Shown: positions 53,985-62,961, counted from the first letter of the stretch. The stretch: 64,000 nucleotides of DNA from Candidatus Eiseniibacteriota bacterium (GCA_023129715.1 JAGMBO010000043.1:1-64000), one strand, 5' to 3'. The notes: generated from the letters alone by a model not told the origin. Translations and numbers: made by a program.

Positions 53985-54953
53985 CTATTCGTTCGGCTCA
54001 GCGAAGAATCGATCGAAGAGTAGCAGGCGTTCCTCGCGATCGAGGTGCTTCCAGAGATCATTGCTGATCTCACCTCCATCGGACATCAAGATTTCACCGC
54101 GATCGCACCGCTGAGCTTGTAGATCATGGACAAAGCGGGCGAGGCGATCGCACTCGGTTCGCATCCATTGCCTGGCGGCCTCACCTTGCAGGAGTCCCGC
54201 AACAGATGCCACATCGCTTTTCGGTCCGTCGTGGCAGGGAACCTGCCCGGCGAACAGCCAGCCCGCACCATACGGATCCGAGACAATCGTCTCGGGGCGG
54301 ACCCGCAGAAGGGCGTTGGCGCTGGTGATCTCTAGACGCAAGGGGAACGCAAGGGGGAGGTCGAGGTCATCGATGGAGATCGTGGCTCGTGGACGACCAT
54401 GTCCCTGGGGCGAAACGAAGCGGATGCTATCGACGCGACCGAGCACCCGGGCGAGCAGAGCATCGATGCCGACATCGCAGCAGCCATTCTCGCCGACGTC
54501 GATCCACATGTGACTGGGGGCGAAGGCAAGACTGTCCGGAGTCGGGATCTCCCCGGTGTCGTCATCGATTTGCCCCGCCGGCTGCCGGCCGGCAGGTGCG
54601 GCCAGGCACCCGTCGTGCGCGCTGCGCTGGTGTCTGGGATGCGCGCGTTGCAGGTAGAGTGGGCAATGCCGGTGGTTGTCCCCGTTGCAGCGGGAGAGCA
54701 CCGAGTCATTGCAGGGGATGAATTTGGTTACCTCTGCCGCGGCGCAATACTGCACCAGGGATTCCTGCAGGAAGGGACACTCGGTAAGCCCGTCGTGTCC
54801 AGTGAGATGCGCTTGCGCCGTGGGACAGCGCTGGTAGTCGGGAGTCGTGCAACGCTGGTCGTCCTCATGGATGGAGTCACGGGGCACCAGCTTGCGGACT
54901 GGTGCAATCCCGCAGTAGCGGACGGTTGCTTCCTTCAGGAATGGGCACTGCAT
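53985..54953 (-). CDS. cysteine-rich GcvH-like protein of the Qrc-like operon
   Basis: The 322-residue protein begins with two copies of a cysteine motif, CPFLKEATVRYCG and CPFLQESLVQYCA, each followed by a KxxP and a second RC pair about 20-25 residues on. A GcvH/lipoyl-like domain follows at about 145-260 (SHMWIDVGENGCCDVGIDAL and SDPYGAGWLFAGQVP). The usual lipoylation lysine cannot be found. The N terminus might bind a metal cluster. It lies 9 bases upstream of the cytochrome c gene. The function is unknown, but two different GcvH-like proteins in one operon is notable. Confidence 0.7.
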   Translation of the reverse strand: MQCPFLKEATVRYCGIAPVRKLVPRDSIHEDDQRCTTPDYQRCPTAQAHLTGHDGLTECPFLQESLVQYCAAAEVTKFIPCNDSVLSRCNGDNHRHCPLYLQRAHPRHQRSAHDGCLAAPAGRQPAGQIDDDTGEIPTPDSLAFAPSHMWIDVGENGCCDVGIDALLARVLGRVDSIRFVSPQGHGRPRATISIDDLDLPLAFPLRLEITSANALLRVRPETIVSDPYGAGWLFAGQVPCHDGPKSDVASVAGLLQGEAARQWMRTECDRLARFVHDLQAQRCDRGEILMSDGGEISNDLWKHLDREERLLLFDRFFAEPNE

Positions 54954-54998
54954 GCCGGGATCTCTCCTCAGGGTCGGCTGCGGGATGGGAACTACCAG

Positions 54999-55244
54999 CT
55001 AGCGCCGCTCTGTGGGGTCCTCGTCGACGCGGCGCCCCCCGTCCGCCATTGTGGTGCCCAGCTCGGGGACAGTCAGTGTGTGCAGGTCATGGCTCTCGTG
55101 GGCAGCGCTCCGGTTGCGCACGCGCTCGCCGAGCGCCCGGATGACGGCCCCCGCGATCACGACGAAGCAGACCAGAGTCACGACGCCGAGGGCGATATTA
55201 GTAAGGCTGAGCCAGATGGCTTCCGTGCTGCCGAAGTCGATCAT
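54999..55244 (-). CDS. small single-pass membrane protein of the Qrc-like operon
   Basis: The 81-residue protein reads MIDFGSTEAIWLSLTNIALG and then a membrane helix (about 18-40), followed by a charged tail. A CGGGAGG site supports the ATG. Its position as the first gene of the operon suggests a small accessory subunit or assembly factor of the redox complex. No motif beyond the helix was recognised. Confidence 0.75.
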   Translation of the reverse strand: MIDFGSTEAIWLSLTNIALGVVTLVCFVVIAGAVIRALGERVRNRSAAHESHDLHTLTVPELGTTMADGGRRVDEDPTERR

Positions 55245-55550
55245 TCTCCACCTCCCGGGGTTGCTTGCCGAGACGCCGTCACTCAGGCGCCTCCCAGGAG
55301 AGGGGCATGGAGCATGCCACCATGAGAGCGACTATCCACATCCACGTAATCTATTTGCAGGTAAAAGGTTAATGCGCTCGCTCCGCCTCCGAGGGGAAGG
55401 CCTACATCGGAGATGTGTGGGAAATACCGACTACATGGTTGGAAAAGCCGACAGTTTTCGATTGGAAGGTCACCCCTCCGCTGCGGCATCTCCAAGCCCG
55501 GCGCTTCCTGCTGGAGAGAGTCGTCCCGGTTTTCGGGATCAGCCGCCGGC
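55245..55550. other. intergenic region, probable operon promoter region
   Basis: This 306-base gap lies between the SmsB-like gene and the Qrc-like operon, both on the minus strand. It contains an AT-richer stretch (about 55330-55375) where the operon promoter should lie, but no -35/-10 pair with correct spacing stands out. No gene is supported. Confidence 0.4.
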
Positions 55551-56498
55551 CTAGCGCCCCCGATAGGCGGGACTCAGGAGGCCCTCGATGATCAGGTCGG
55601 TGGCCTGGTCCTCATCGAGTCCGCGCGACATCAGCGTTTCGAGCTGCTTGCTGTCGACACTGCCGATGGCCGCCTCGTGGGTCACGTGGGCCTTGGGATG
55701 GCGCACCTCGACGATGGGAATCGCGTGGGCAACCGCCTGGTCCTGGACGATTTCCTTGCAGTCGACATGCCCCCGCGCATGGGCCGCCGAGGCGATCAGC
55801 GTGTTCTTGATTTCCGCCTCTGCCTGCTCGCGCACGGCAATGCTGGTCGTCAAGACGCCGCGCGCGTGTTCTCCGGCGAGGTGCGCGTGTTCATGGATCC
55901 GGATTCGGTCGCGGCCACGCCCACTGATGCGGGCTGCCATCTCGAGCACACTGCGCGCCCGGCAGGTTGCCTCGTAGTCGATGTCGATGTCCCCGGCCTT
56001 GCCGCGCAGGAGTTCGAAGTCGGTACGGAGGCGCGCGTCCTCCGCAAGAGTCGCCTTGGTCTTGGGGACCAGCCGCACGCCCCCCTCGCGCCCGTGGACA
56101 TGGCGCTCCAGATAGAGGTACTCGGCGCCAGGGCCGACTTCGATCTCGGCATTCATGGCGTGCAGGATATCGATCGCGTTCGGGAATGTGCAGCTCGCCA
56201 GAATCGCGATTCGGGCCCCAGCTTCAAGTCGGGTCTGCATCCCGATGCGCTGCACGCCGCTCTCGGGAATCAATCCGAAGCAGATGCGCACGGGTTGTTC
56301 GATGCGCGCGCCGGCAAGGACACGGATCTCGACCTCGATGCCGTCGCGGCGTTCCTGGGCCTCGATCTCCAGCCCCGGTACGAGGTGTATGCCGAGAACC
56401 TCGTTGCCATGGATCTCCACATGGGCGACATCGGGGGCGGTGACACAGCTTTCCCCCAGACTCTCATAGAGTGCGGTGATCAATTCATCCTTGCCCAT
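55551..56498 (-). CDS. SufB/SufD-family Fe-S scaffold, SmsB-like
   Basis: From the ATG at 56498 (GGAGAGACG site) the protein has 315 residues, the short length of the SmsB/SufB-only group, against about 480 for SufB. Its core reads IKNTLIASAAHARGHVDCKEIVQDQ and THEAAIGSVDSKQLETLMSR, containing the scaffold cysteine and histidine expected in this group and the SufB/SufD C-terminal signature. The SmsC-like ATPase lies directly upstream. With only these two Suf genes present, and no SufS, SufU or SufD, a minimal SMS-type Fe-S cluster assembly system is favoured. Confidence 0.85.
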   Translation of the reverse strand: MGKDELITALYESLGESCVTAPDVAHVEIHGNEVLGIHLVPGLEIEAQERRDGIEVEIRVLAGARIEQPVRICFGLIPESGVQRIGMQTRLEAGARIAILASCTFPNAIDILHAMNAEIEVGPGAEYLYLERHVHGREGGVRLVPKTKATLAEDARLRTDFELLRGKAGDIDIDYEATCRARSVLEMAARISGRGRDRIRIHEHAHLAGEHARGVLTTSIAVREQAEAEIKNTLIASAAHARGHVDCKEIVQDQAVAHAIPIVEVRHPKAHVTHEAAIGSVDSKQLETLMSRGLDEDQATDLIIEGLLSPAYRGR

Positions 56499-56571
56499 CG
56501 TCTCTCCACTCGTCTTCGCGCACAGGGGGGCGCGAAGCTTTCGCCCACCGCTTGCCGCGGTGTGCTCGCAA

Positions 56572-57378
56572 TCATTGGCCGTCTTCTGCAACGGACCGCA
56601 GATCGCGATCCCGCTTTCCGGGCTCGGGCTCGTTCTGGTGGCTGCAGGGCAGACAGGCGTCGCCGAAGAACTCCTCGATCTTGCCGACCAATCCCTTCTT
56701 CATCAGCTTCCCAGAGCAGATCAGGAACGCATGATCGGCTTGGCGCAACACCGCCAGACTGTGAGTGATCAGCAACACCGTCGCGCCGCGAGCCTTCAGG
56801 TGTTTGATTGCGTCGAAGATGCGATTCAGAGCCTCGACGTCGATGCCCGAGTCGGGCTCATCCATCAAGACCAGCCGGGGCTCGATCGCCAAAATCGAGG
56901 CGAGCTCGACGCGCTTGCGCTCACCTCCCGAGAGGGTTCGATCAACGGCGCGATCGAGGTACTGAGCCGGGTCGAGCCCCACCCGTGCAAGCACGTCGGC
57001 GAGGGCTGCTTCCGACCGATCCCGCGCGCCCGCGCCGATGAAGCTGCGGATGGTCAGGCCCTCGTAACGCGCCGGTTCCTGCCAGGCGAGAGTGATCCCG
57101 CGCGCCGCGCGCTGGTCGACGCCGAGGCCCCGCAGCGACTCCCCTCCGAAGCGGATATCTCCGCTGAACTGCGTGTAGCCGGCGAGCCCCATGATCGTGG
57201 CGGCGAGGGTCGTCTTGCCCGCCCCATTGGGGCCGATGACCGCATGAACGTGGCCCGGCCAGAACTCGAGGGTCAGGTGATCGAGAACGCGCTTCTCACC
57301 CATGTCGAGAACGAGATCGTCGATTTCGAGGATCGGATGGGAGACGCTTGTCGCGGGAGTTTCGTCCATCGACTGCAT
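56572..57378 (-). CDS. sufC: SufC/SmsC-like Fe-S assembly ATPase
   Basis: The 268-residue ABC ATPase has Walker A GPNGAGKTT (49-57), a SufC-type Q-loop segment (GITLAWQEPARYEGLTIRSF), the signature LSGGERKRVE, Walker B LVLMDEPDSGID and the switch histidine ITHS. It powers cluster assembly on the adjacent scaffold protein. The C terminus carries CLPCSHQNEP, an unusual extra CXXC. Start at ATG 57378; an ATG at 57369 is an alternative. It heads the two-gene operon with the SmsB-like scaffold, 73 bases upstream of it. Confidence 0.88.
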   Translation of the reverse strand: MQSMDETPATSVSHPILEIDDLVLDMGEKRVLDHLTLEFWPGHVHAVIGPNGAGKTTLAATIMGLAGYTQFSGDIRFGGESLRGLGVDQRAARGITLAWQEPARYEGLTIRSFIGAGARDRSEAALADVLARVGLDPAQYLDRAVDRTLSGGERKRVELASILAIEPRLVLMDEPDSGIDVEALNRIFDAIKHLKARGATVLLITHSLAVLRQADHAFLICSGKLMKKGLVGKIEEFFGDACLPCSHQNEPEPGKRDRDLRSVAEDGQ

Positions 57379-57400
57379 GCCCGACCATCTCCTTCCGGCC

Positions 57401-57515
57401 TCTGCCGGTCTTTTTCGTCCCCGGCAGCCTGTGCGGGTCTTCGCCGATCTCTACTCGTCCTCGGTGGCTTGCACGGGGCTTCGGCGGTCTGCATTCGTCT
57501 TCGCCGGGGGCGAGG
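57401..57515. repeat. 40-bp tandem repeat
   Basis: Three imperfect 40-base units start at 57401, 57441 and 57481, opening TCTGCCGGTCT, TCGCCGATCT and TCGGCGGTCT, with TCGTC at the same offset. The array lies between the SmsC gene start and the end of the beta-barrel gene. Confidence 0.6.
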
Positions 57516-57570
57516 GTACCACACCCCGCGCGGCGCCGTGGCGGTTCCGCGGACCAGGCGGAACGATTGG

Positions 57571-58860
57571 TCAACGCAATCGATGCGAGCCCTGATAGCG
57601 GATCATCACACGCAGGCGGTCATTGTCACGAAATTGCCCGAGGAAACTGCCTCGAGCACCTCCGACAAGGAGGGCGCCGATCAACAAGTCCCATCCATCC
57701 TGCGGTGAGTGCCTTAGTTCGAGCTTCAGGTAGCGATCCCGGTCATCCCAGTTGCGGTATGTTTCCACCTCGATGGCGGTGTGCCGGCCGGGGCGCAGGC
57801 GGAGCCGGATGAGACCGGCATGTTTGTAGAAGTGCTGGTAGCCGGTGAAGCCGGTCGGCTCTCGATACCCTTCATCATAGTTGTACTGGGCGAGCAAGAA
57901 GAGGTCGCGCCCGGCGACGACCTGCCCGAACGTCTGGTCGATGCCGATCCCCGCGCGCAAGTAGTCGGGTTCCTCGTGCCCGCCGGGTGAGGGCGAAGTC
58001 CAGGTGCGGGCTAGCTCTCCCCGCAACGTGCCCCGGCCGAGGGGGCGGGCGGAATCGATACCCAGAAGAGTAATCGGGCGATGGACGGCATCGATGGTCA
58101 TCTCGAGCGTGCCGTCGGGGCGCAGCCATGCGGAAGTGGCGGCGAACCAGGTCGGCACCGGATCGTAGCCCTGGATTGCAACGACCCCTAAGTCGGTGGT
58201 TCCCATCCGCGCATCCCAGCGCAAGGCGAATTCCGAGCTCCCGATTCCCCCGCCCGGCTCGCGACGCTCGCCTTCGCGGATGTCGGTTGGATAGGGACCC
58301 AGCTGACCGAAGCCGATCGAATCTGGAAAGAGGCACCATGGGTTGCGCTCATCATAAGAGAGGATGTCGGGTTCGAAACGGGGGATCCAGACGCCCTCGA
58401 GACTGTGCCGGCCGCGGTAGAGGATCAGACGGGCCGCCCAAACCGGCTGGTGGCGGTTCTCGATCGGGTCGTGGAGATCCCTCCGTCTGAAGAGATCAGT
58501 GGGGCGGAGCAGATCGAGCCGCCCCCAACTCAACAGTTGACGGCCCAGAATGAGTTCCCCGGGTCCGTAAGCGATTCCGAGGAATCCCTCTCGCAGGTCA
58601 AGACGTTCCCGCTCCGGCAGGGCGCGATCGGCGATCCACTCGAAGGCACAGGCGCCCTGGAGGTGCACACCATCGTCGTAGACCAGGCGCGCTTGGCCGG
58701 TGAAAGCCGAGCGGGTCAGGGGAGCGTCGGCGTCGAGCTGTCGGTGCTGCTCACCGGCGGCGCTCCAGGCGAGACGCAGGTTTGCCTCGGCGGTGCTCGG
58801 CCCCGCGATGCAAGATGCGACCAGGCCTGTCGCCAGGACGCTGAACAGGATGCGCATCAT
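57571..58860 (-). CDS. predicted outer-membrane beta-barrel (porin-like) protein
   Basis: From ATG ATG at 58858-58860 the protein has 429 residues with a signal peptide (ILFSVLATGLVASCIAGPSTA). The mature chain has regular amphipathic strands (for example LEMTIDAVHRPITLLGI, AIEVETYRNWDDRDRYLKLE) and ends in a barrel-like strand rather than a globular domain. It resembles DUF1302-type outer-membrane proteins of export clusters. It overlaps the LolA-like gene by 4 bases, so the pair is cotranslated. It probably forms the outer-membrane end of the transport module encoded here. Confidence 0.75.
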   Translation of the reverse strand: MMRILFSVLATGLVASCIAGPSTAEANLRLAWSAAGEQHRQLDADAPLTRSAFTGQARLVYDDGVHLQGACAFEWIADRALPERERLDLREGFLGIAYGPGELILGRQLLSWGRLDLLRPTDLFRRRDLHDPIENRHQPVWAARLILYRGRHSLEGVWIPRFEPDILSYDERNPWCLFPDSIGFGQLGPYPTDIREGERREPGGGIGSSEFALRWDARMGTTDLGVVAIQGYDPVPTWFAATSAWLRPDGTLEMTIDAVHRPITLLGIDSARPLGRGTLRGELARTWTSPSPGGHEEPDYLRAGIGIDQTFGQVVAGRDLFLLAQYNYDEGYREPTGFTGYQHFYKHAGLIRLRLRPGRHTAIEVETYRNWDDRDRYLKLELRHSPQDGWDLLIGALLVGGARGSFLGQFRDNDRLRVMIRYQGSHRLR

Positions 58861-59720
58861 CCGGGCCGCCGGAGGGCGCGCTCGGTGAAGAGGCGCTCGG
58901 GGAGCGGTTCGCCAATGCGACGCTCGCGGATCTCCAAGATCGTGCGGTGGTCCTTGCGCAAACCATGCATCTCGGTCCGTGACCAGCGCCATTGTCCGTC
59001 GATGGTGATCGGCTGGCTGTTGCGCACTTCCTTGAGCGGTTCGCCATCGTGTCCGTAGAGGACCGCCCGCGGGTAGATCCAGCGATCCGGATCGATCCAG
59101 TAGCGCAGGCGGCCATACCGGGACGCTTCTGCAACTGCCGAGTTCGCCGGGCGTGCCTCGAGCTGGCGGCAGGGGATCCCATCGATGGTCTCCCAGCCCA
59201 TGAGCGCGAAGTCGTAGTCGTCGAGACGCAGGTCGGTGAGGTCCTCGTAGCTGAAGTCGGTGCCCATGTAGGGATCGCTGCGATTGGCCGGGGCGATGCG
59301 GCGGGTCGTATGGTAGGCGGGGATGTAGATCCACCAGTCGTCGTCGCGCTCGACGTTCTCGAGCGCCAGCACGGCCGCGCCGGCCATCTCGGGCGGGGAG
59401 TGGAAGCGGATCAGGCGGGCCATCCGCCCATTCGCGCGTCTCTTCTCGTAGGCGGTGGCTTCGCGATGCCGTGTGCGTCCGCCCGGTCCGATCAGGCTCA
59501 TGCGCATCTCGGCCACCCCGGTGGTGGCATTGGCCGCGCGCTGCACATTCGCCATCCATTCCCGGGCCGGTAGATCCGAACTTGCCGGCTCCGCCAGTGA
59601 GGACCGTGGGAGGAGCATCAAGGGGGCCGCGAGCGCCAGCGAGACCGCCAACGTCCCCGTGAACAGAAGGTGTCGCGGGCGCGCGATGACGCGATGCTCT
59701 CTGATTGCCTGCTTCATCAT
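58857..59720 (-). CDS. LolA-like outer membrane lipoprotein-sorting protein (PF17131-like)
   Basis: The 287-residue protein starts at ATG 59720 and has a signal peptide (VSLALAAPLMLLPRSSLA). The mature part shows the incomplete beta-barrel pattern of LolA/LolB-like carriers, with DDDWWIYIPAYHTTRRIAPANR and GTDFSYEDLTDLRLDDYDF, the hallmark of the family annotated as outer membrane lipoprotein-sorting protein. It would carry a lipid across the periplasm from the ABC permease encoded upstream to the barrel protein downstream. The cargo is unknown. Confidence 0.85.
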   Translation of the reverse strand: MMKQAIREHRVIARPRHLLFTGTLAVSLALAAPLMLLPRSSLAEPASSDLPAREWMANVQRAANATTGVAEMRMSLIGPGGRTRHREATAYEKRRANGRMARLIRFHSPPEMAGAAVLALENVERDDDWWIYIPAYHTTRRIAPANRSDPYMGTDFSYEDLTDLRLDDYDFALMGWETIDGIPCRQLEARPANSAVAEASRYGRLRYWIDPDRWIYPRAVLYGHDGEPLKEVRNSQPITIDGQWRWSRTEMHGLRKDHRTILEIRERRIGEPLPERLFTERALRRPG

Positions 59721-59758
59721 CTGGTGCCGCACCCTATTCCATGACCGCGCGCCGTGCC

Positions 59759-62212
59759 CTACTCCATCACTCTGCGCCGCAACGCTCGAGCCAGCTCGGC
59801 ATGCTGGATGGTTCGCAGCGCTGGGAGGACCGCCACCGGACTCAGGACCAAGATCGCCGCCAGAGGAGGCAGGACCTCTTGCAGTCCGAACGACATCGTG
59901 ATCGGAAACCAAGCCATGGCGAGCCGCCCGTTCAGGAACCACGATACCAGGACGCCGACGGGCAGAGCCAGTAGAGCGGCAAGGATCGCCTGGGCGAAGC
60001 CCTCGATGCGGATCATACCGGCCAGTGTCCCCGGAGCACAACCGAGCGAGCGCAGCGTGGCATACTCTCCGGCGCGCTCCGACACCGCCAGATTGAGACT
60101 GGCGAGGAAGAAGACCAGCGCGACGGCGAGGCTGATCATCATCGTGATATTGACGATCGCGATCTCCTCGTCGAGCATCGCGGTTATGTCGCGGACCAGA
60201 TCCGCTTTGGCATGGCTACTGGCGACGTGCTCGATGCCGGCGAGTTGCGCCAGCAGCTCGTCGGTGCCCGGGAGGCGTTCGCCGGCGTCGCCGTGCCTGC
60301 TGGGCGGCGCCTTGCCTTGCGGGGACCGGTTACGCATTCGGTCTCCGGCCTCGCTGCGCAGGAAGGCACCGTTGGCTTGCTCGTGCAGCCCGCTCCATGC
60401 CTGCACGTGAGCGAGGGGTGCGAGCACACGTCGCAGGACGATATCGCGGGTGACTCCGACCACGCGCACCGCGACCCGCTCCCCGGCGGCGATGTGCAAC
60501 TCGAGCGTATCGCCCGGGGCGGCCGCGAGACGGCGGGCGGTATCGGGACTCAGCACCACATCCCGCCGGTCGCCGGTGTCCAGGTTCCGTCCCGCTTGGA
60601 TCTCAGTCGCGCGGAAATCGCTGCCTGGGACGACACCGAAAAGCGCGACCGCCTCGCTGCGGCCGTTCCGGGTGGTGATCTCGGCGGGCCGGCTGAGATA
60701 GGTCTCGGTGGCGGTGAGGTCGGGCAAGTTCCGGAGGATATCCAGCTCCTCCGGATAGAGCGCGTAGTGGAACTCGACCTGGAGATCCCAGCGCTCATTG
60801 GCCAACGTCGCTCGCGCCGTCTCGCGCATCGAGCGTAGTGAGATGCGGTAGGCGGTCGCCGTGCCGACGGCGAACCCGACTGCCAGCACGGTCGTCAGCG
60901 TCAGGCCTGGACGCCGGACCAGATTGCGCAGTGCCCAGCGGGTGGTGATCTGCAGCGGTTCCATCCACTGCACGAGGAGTCCCGGGATTCGAGCGTGATC
61001 CTCACGGCCGGCGGTGCGCGGGTGCAGCAGAACGCGTGGGGGCACTCGCAGCAGTCGGGCGAGCGGCCACAGCAGCCCGGCGATGGAGATCAAGATCGCC
61101 GCACCGGACGCGAGCAGGTAGGGGCGGGGGAAGAAGTGGGCGTCGATGCGCGGCATGCCGATCGCCTGACCATAGATTCCGGCGAAGGCATCACGCAGCA
61201 GGATCGTTCCGGCCGCGCCGAGGAAGGCCCCGCTCAATCCAATGGCGATCCCCACGGCGATGAAGGCGGTGAAGATATCCCGGCGGCCATACCCAAGCGC
61301 CCGCAACGTTCCGATCTCGCGGCGGCGGGACCAGATCATCCGGCGGAAGCCGAGAATCGCGATCAGCAGGGTCAGGCCGCCCAAGGTGATCGTCATCGCC
61401 GGGGCATAGATGCCAAGCGCCTCGATGTCGATCTCCAGGAAGTGATAGCTGAACTGAAGCTCGCGCGGGACGATCTCCTCGACAGCCGTGCGGGACAGCG
61501 CGTCTTCGACCCTCTGTCGAACCAGCTCCCGGTCGGCCCCGGGGTCGAAGCGCACGGCGAGATGGTTGACCATGGTGAAGCCGAGCCGGTCGGCGATCCG
61601 GGCAAGATTGCCGAAGAGCACGGCCAGAGAACCTCGCTGGGGGATGAAGCTGGTCGGGTTGGTCGTGACGGCGATGTGTTCGGCGCTCAAGACGACACCG
61701 CGGACGGGACAGCGGTAGTGGGCGCGCCCGACGTGGAGCTCGAGCGTATCCCCGACCATTACTCCATGCACGCGGTGCAGCGCCTGTTCGATCAGCACGC
61801 CGGTCGTATCCTCCGGCGCGAGCGCTTCCCCTTCGAGGAGCGGTAATTGCGCGACACCGGGGTCGTCGGATTGACGGAAGATCACCTGGGCGCTGAGCGT
61901 TCCTCCCCGGGCCAGGTCGACCGTCCCCGGGAGGACCAGTTGGTGTCCGACCGTGGCCACTCCGGGCAGGCGGGTCAGATCGGGGAGTTGGTCTATCTCC
62001 TGGGGCAGCAGGTAGACCAAGAGATCGGCGGCTTGGCATTCGGCGAAGATTGCGTCACGTGTGGCGAGCAGGGTACGCACGGCCATGGCTGAGCCGGCCG
62101 CCACGGCGACGCCGGCAGCGAGCGCGAAGATGATCGAGAGCGCGCGCCAGCGGTCGGCCACCAGATCACGCAGCGTCATACGCGCCAGGCTGGGATAGGA
62201 GCGAGGTGTCAT
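59759..62212 (-). CDS. FtsX/MacB-type ABC transporter permease
   Basis: The 817-residue protein has a membrane helix near 28-48, a large periplasmic domain, and two FtsX/MacB-type blocks of membrane helices (about 275-405 and 690-800). The second block follows a second periplasmic domain (about 440-650). Duplicated blocks in one chain are usual in LolC/LolE-like and devC-like permeases. It lies 41 bases downstream of the LolD-type ATPase gene. Function inferred: lipid or lipoprotein extraction from the inner membrane for handover to the LolA-like protein encoded next. Confidence 0.88.
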   Translation of the reverse strand: MTPRSYPSLARMTLRDLVADRWRALSIIFALAAGVAVAAGSAMAVRTLLATRDAIFAECQAADLLVYLLPQEIDQLPDLTRLPGVATVGHQLVLPGTVDLARGGTLSAQVIFRQSDDPGVAQLPLLEGEALAPEDTTGVLIEQALHRVHGVMVGDTLELHVGRAHYRCPVRGVVLSAEHIAVTTNPTSFIPQRGSLAVLFGNLARIADRLGFTMVNHLAVRFDPGADRELVRQRVEDALSRTAVEEIVPRELQFSYHFLEIDIEALGIYAPAMTITLGGLTLLIAILGFRRMIWSRRREIGTLRALGYGRRDIFTAFIAVGIAIGLSGAFLGAAGTILLRDAFAGIYGQAIGMPRIDAHFFPRPYLLASGAAILISIAGLLWPLARLLRVPPRVLLHPRTAGREDHARIPGLLVQWMEPLQITTRWALRNLVRRPGLTLTTVLAVGFAVGTATAYRISLRSMRETARATLANERWDLQVEFHYALYPEELDILRNLPDLTATETYLSRPAEITTRNGRSEAVALFGVVPGSDFRATEIQAGRNLDTGDRRDVVLSPDTARRLAAAPGDTLELHIAAGERVAVRVVGVTRDIVLRRVLAPLAHVQAWSGLHEQANGAFLRSEAGDRMRNRSPQGKAPPSRHGDAGERLPGTDELLAQLAGIEHVASSHAKADLVRDITAMLDEEIAIVNITMMISLAVALVFFLASLNLAVSERAGEYATLRSLGCAPGTLAGMIRIEGFAQAILAALLALPVGVLVSWFLNGRLAMAWFPITMSFGLQEVLPPLAAILVLSPVAVLPALRTIQHAELARALRRRVME

Positions 62213-62253
62213 CGTTGATTCGCCATCACTCGGTCCATCAGTCGGCCCACCGC

Positions 62254-62961
62254 TCAGTCCACTGGTGTCGTCGGCTGCAGGTACCCCTTCACAATGGTGA
62301 AGACCCGGTCGGCCAGGGAGGCGGCCCGGGGATCGTGGGTCACCACGAGGAAGGCGGCACCGCTCTTGCGCCGGAGTCGATGCATGAGATCCCAGATCTC
62401 GGCGCCGGTTTCAGAATCGAGATTCCCGGTCGGTTCGTCTGCCAGGACCAAGGGTGGTTCCTTGGCCAGGGCGCGCGCGACCGCGACCCGCTGCTGTTCG
62501 CCCCCCGAGAGCTCTGCCGGGAATGCGGCCGCCTTGTCGGCGAGTCCAACGGCGGTGAGGAACTCATCGGCCCTCAGGCGCGCCATCCGCCTCCCATAGA
62601 TGCGCGTGACCTCGAGAGCCGCCTCGACGTTCTCCCGCGCGGTGAGCGTGGGAAGCAGGTTATAGGATTGGAAGACGAAGCCGATGTGATCGCGCCGGAA
62701 GCGGGCGAGATCCGTCTCCGAAGCTCCGGGGAGTGAAACGCCGCAAACGCCCAATGTACCGCGGTCGGCGCGGTCGATCCCTCCGATGAGGTTCAACAGA
62801 GTCGTCTTCCCGGAACCGGAGATGCCCAGGATGACAACGAATTCACCCGGATGAACCTCGAGATCGAGGTCTTGCAGTACGGGCAGGACCCGGTTACCGC
62901 TGCGATAGCCCTTGTGGAGCCCGGCGATCCGGATCAGTGGGTTGTTTCCTGCACTAGACAT
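62254..62961 (-). CDS. LolD/MacB-type ABC transporter ATP-binding protein
   Basis: From the ATG at 62961 the 235-residue ATPase has Walker A GISGSGKTT, the Q-loop VFQSYNLLPTLTA typical of MacB/LolD-type exporters, the signature LSGGEQQRVA, Walker B PLVLADEPTGNLD and a switch His in VVTHDPRA. It would power the permease encoded next. Its start lies within the end of the HepT-like toxin gene (62954), so the operon may begin with the toxin-antitoxin pair or the overlap may be fortuitous. Confidence 0.93.
   Translation of the reverse strand: MSSAGNNPLIRIAGLHKGYRSGNRVLPVLQDLDLEVHPGEFVVILGISGSGKTTLLNLIGGIDRADRGTLGVCGVSLPGASETDLARFRRDHIGFVFQSYNLLPTLTARENVEAALEVTRIYGRRMARLRADEFLTAVGLADKAAAFPAELSGGEQQRVAVARALAKEPPLVLADEPTGNLDSETGAEIWDLMHRLRRKSGAAFLVVTHDPRAASLADRVFTIVKGYLQPTTPVD

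Noticed and set aside
55283-55495. 70-codon frame on the minus strand upstream of the SmsB-like gene
   Set aside because: It lies in the intergenic region with no ribosome-binding site and no conserved-looking sequence.
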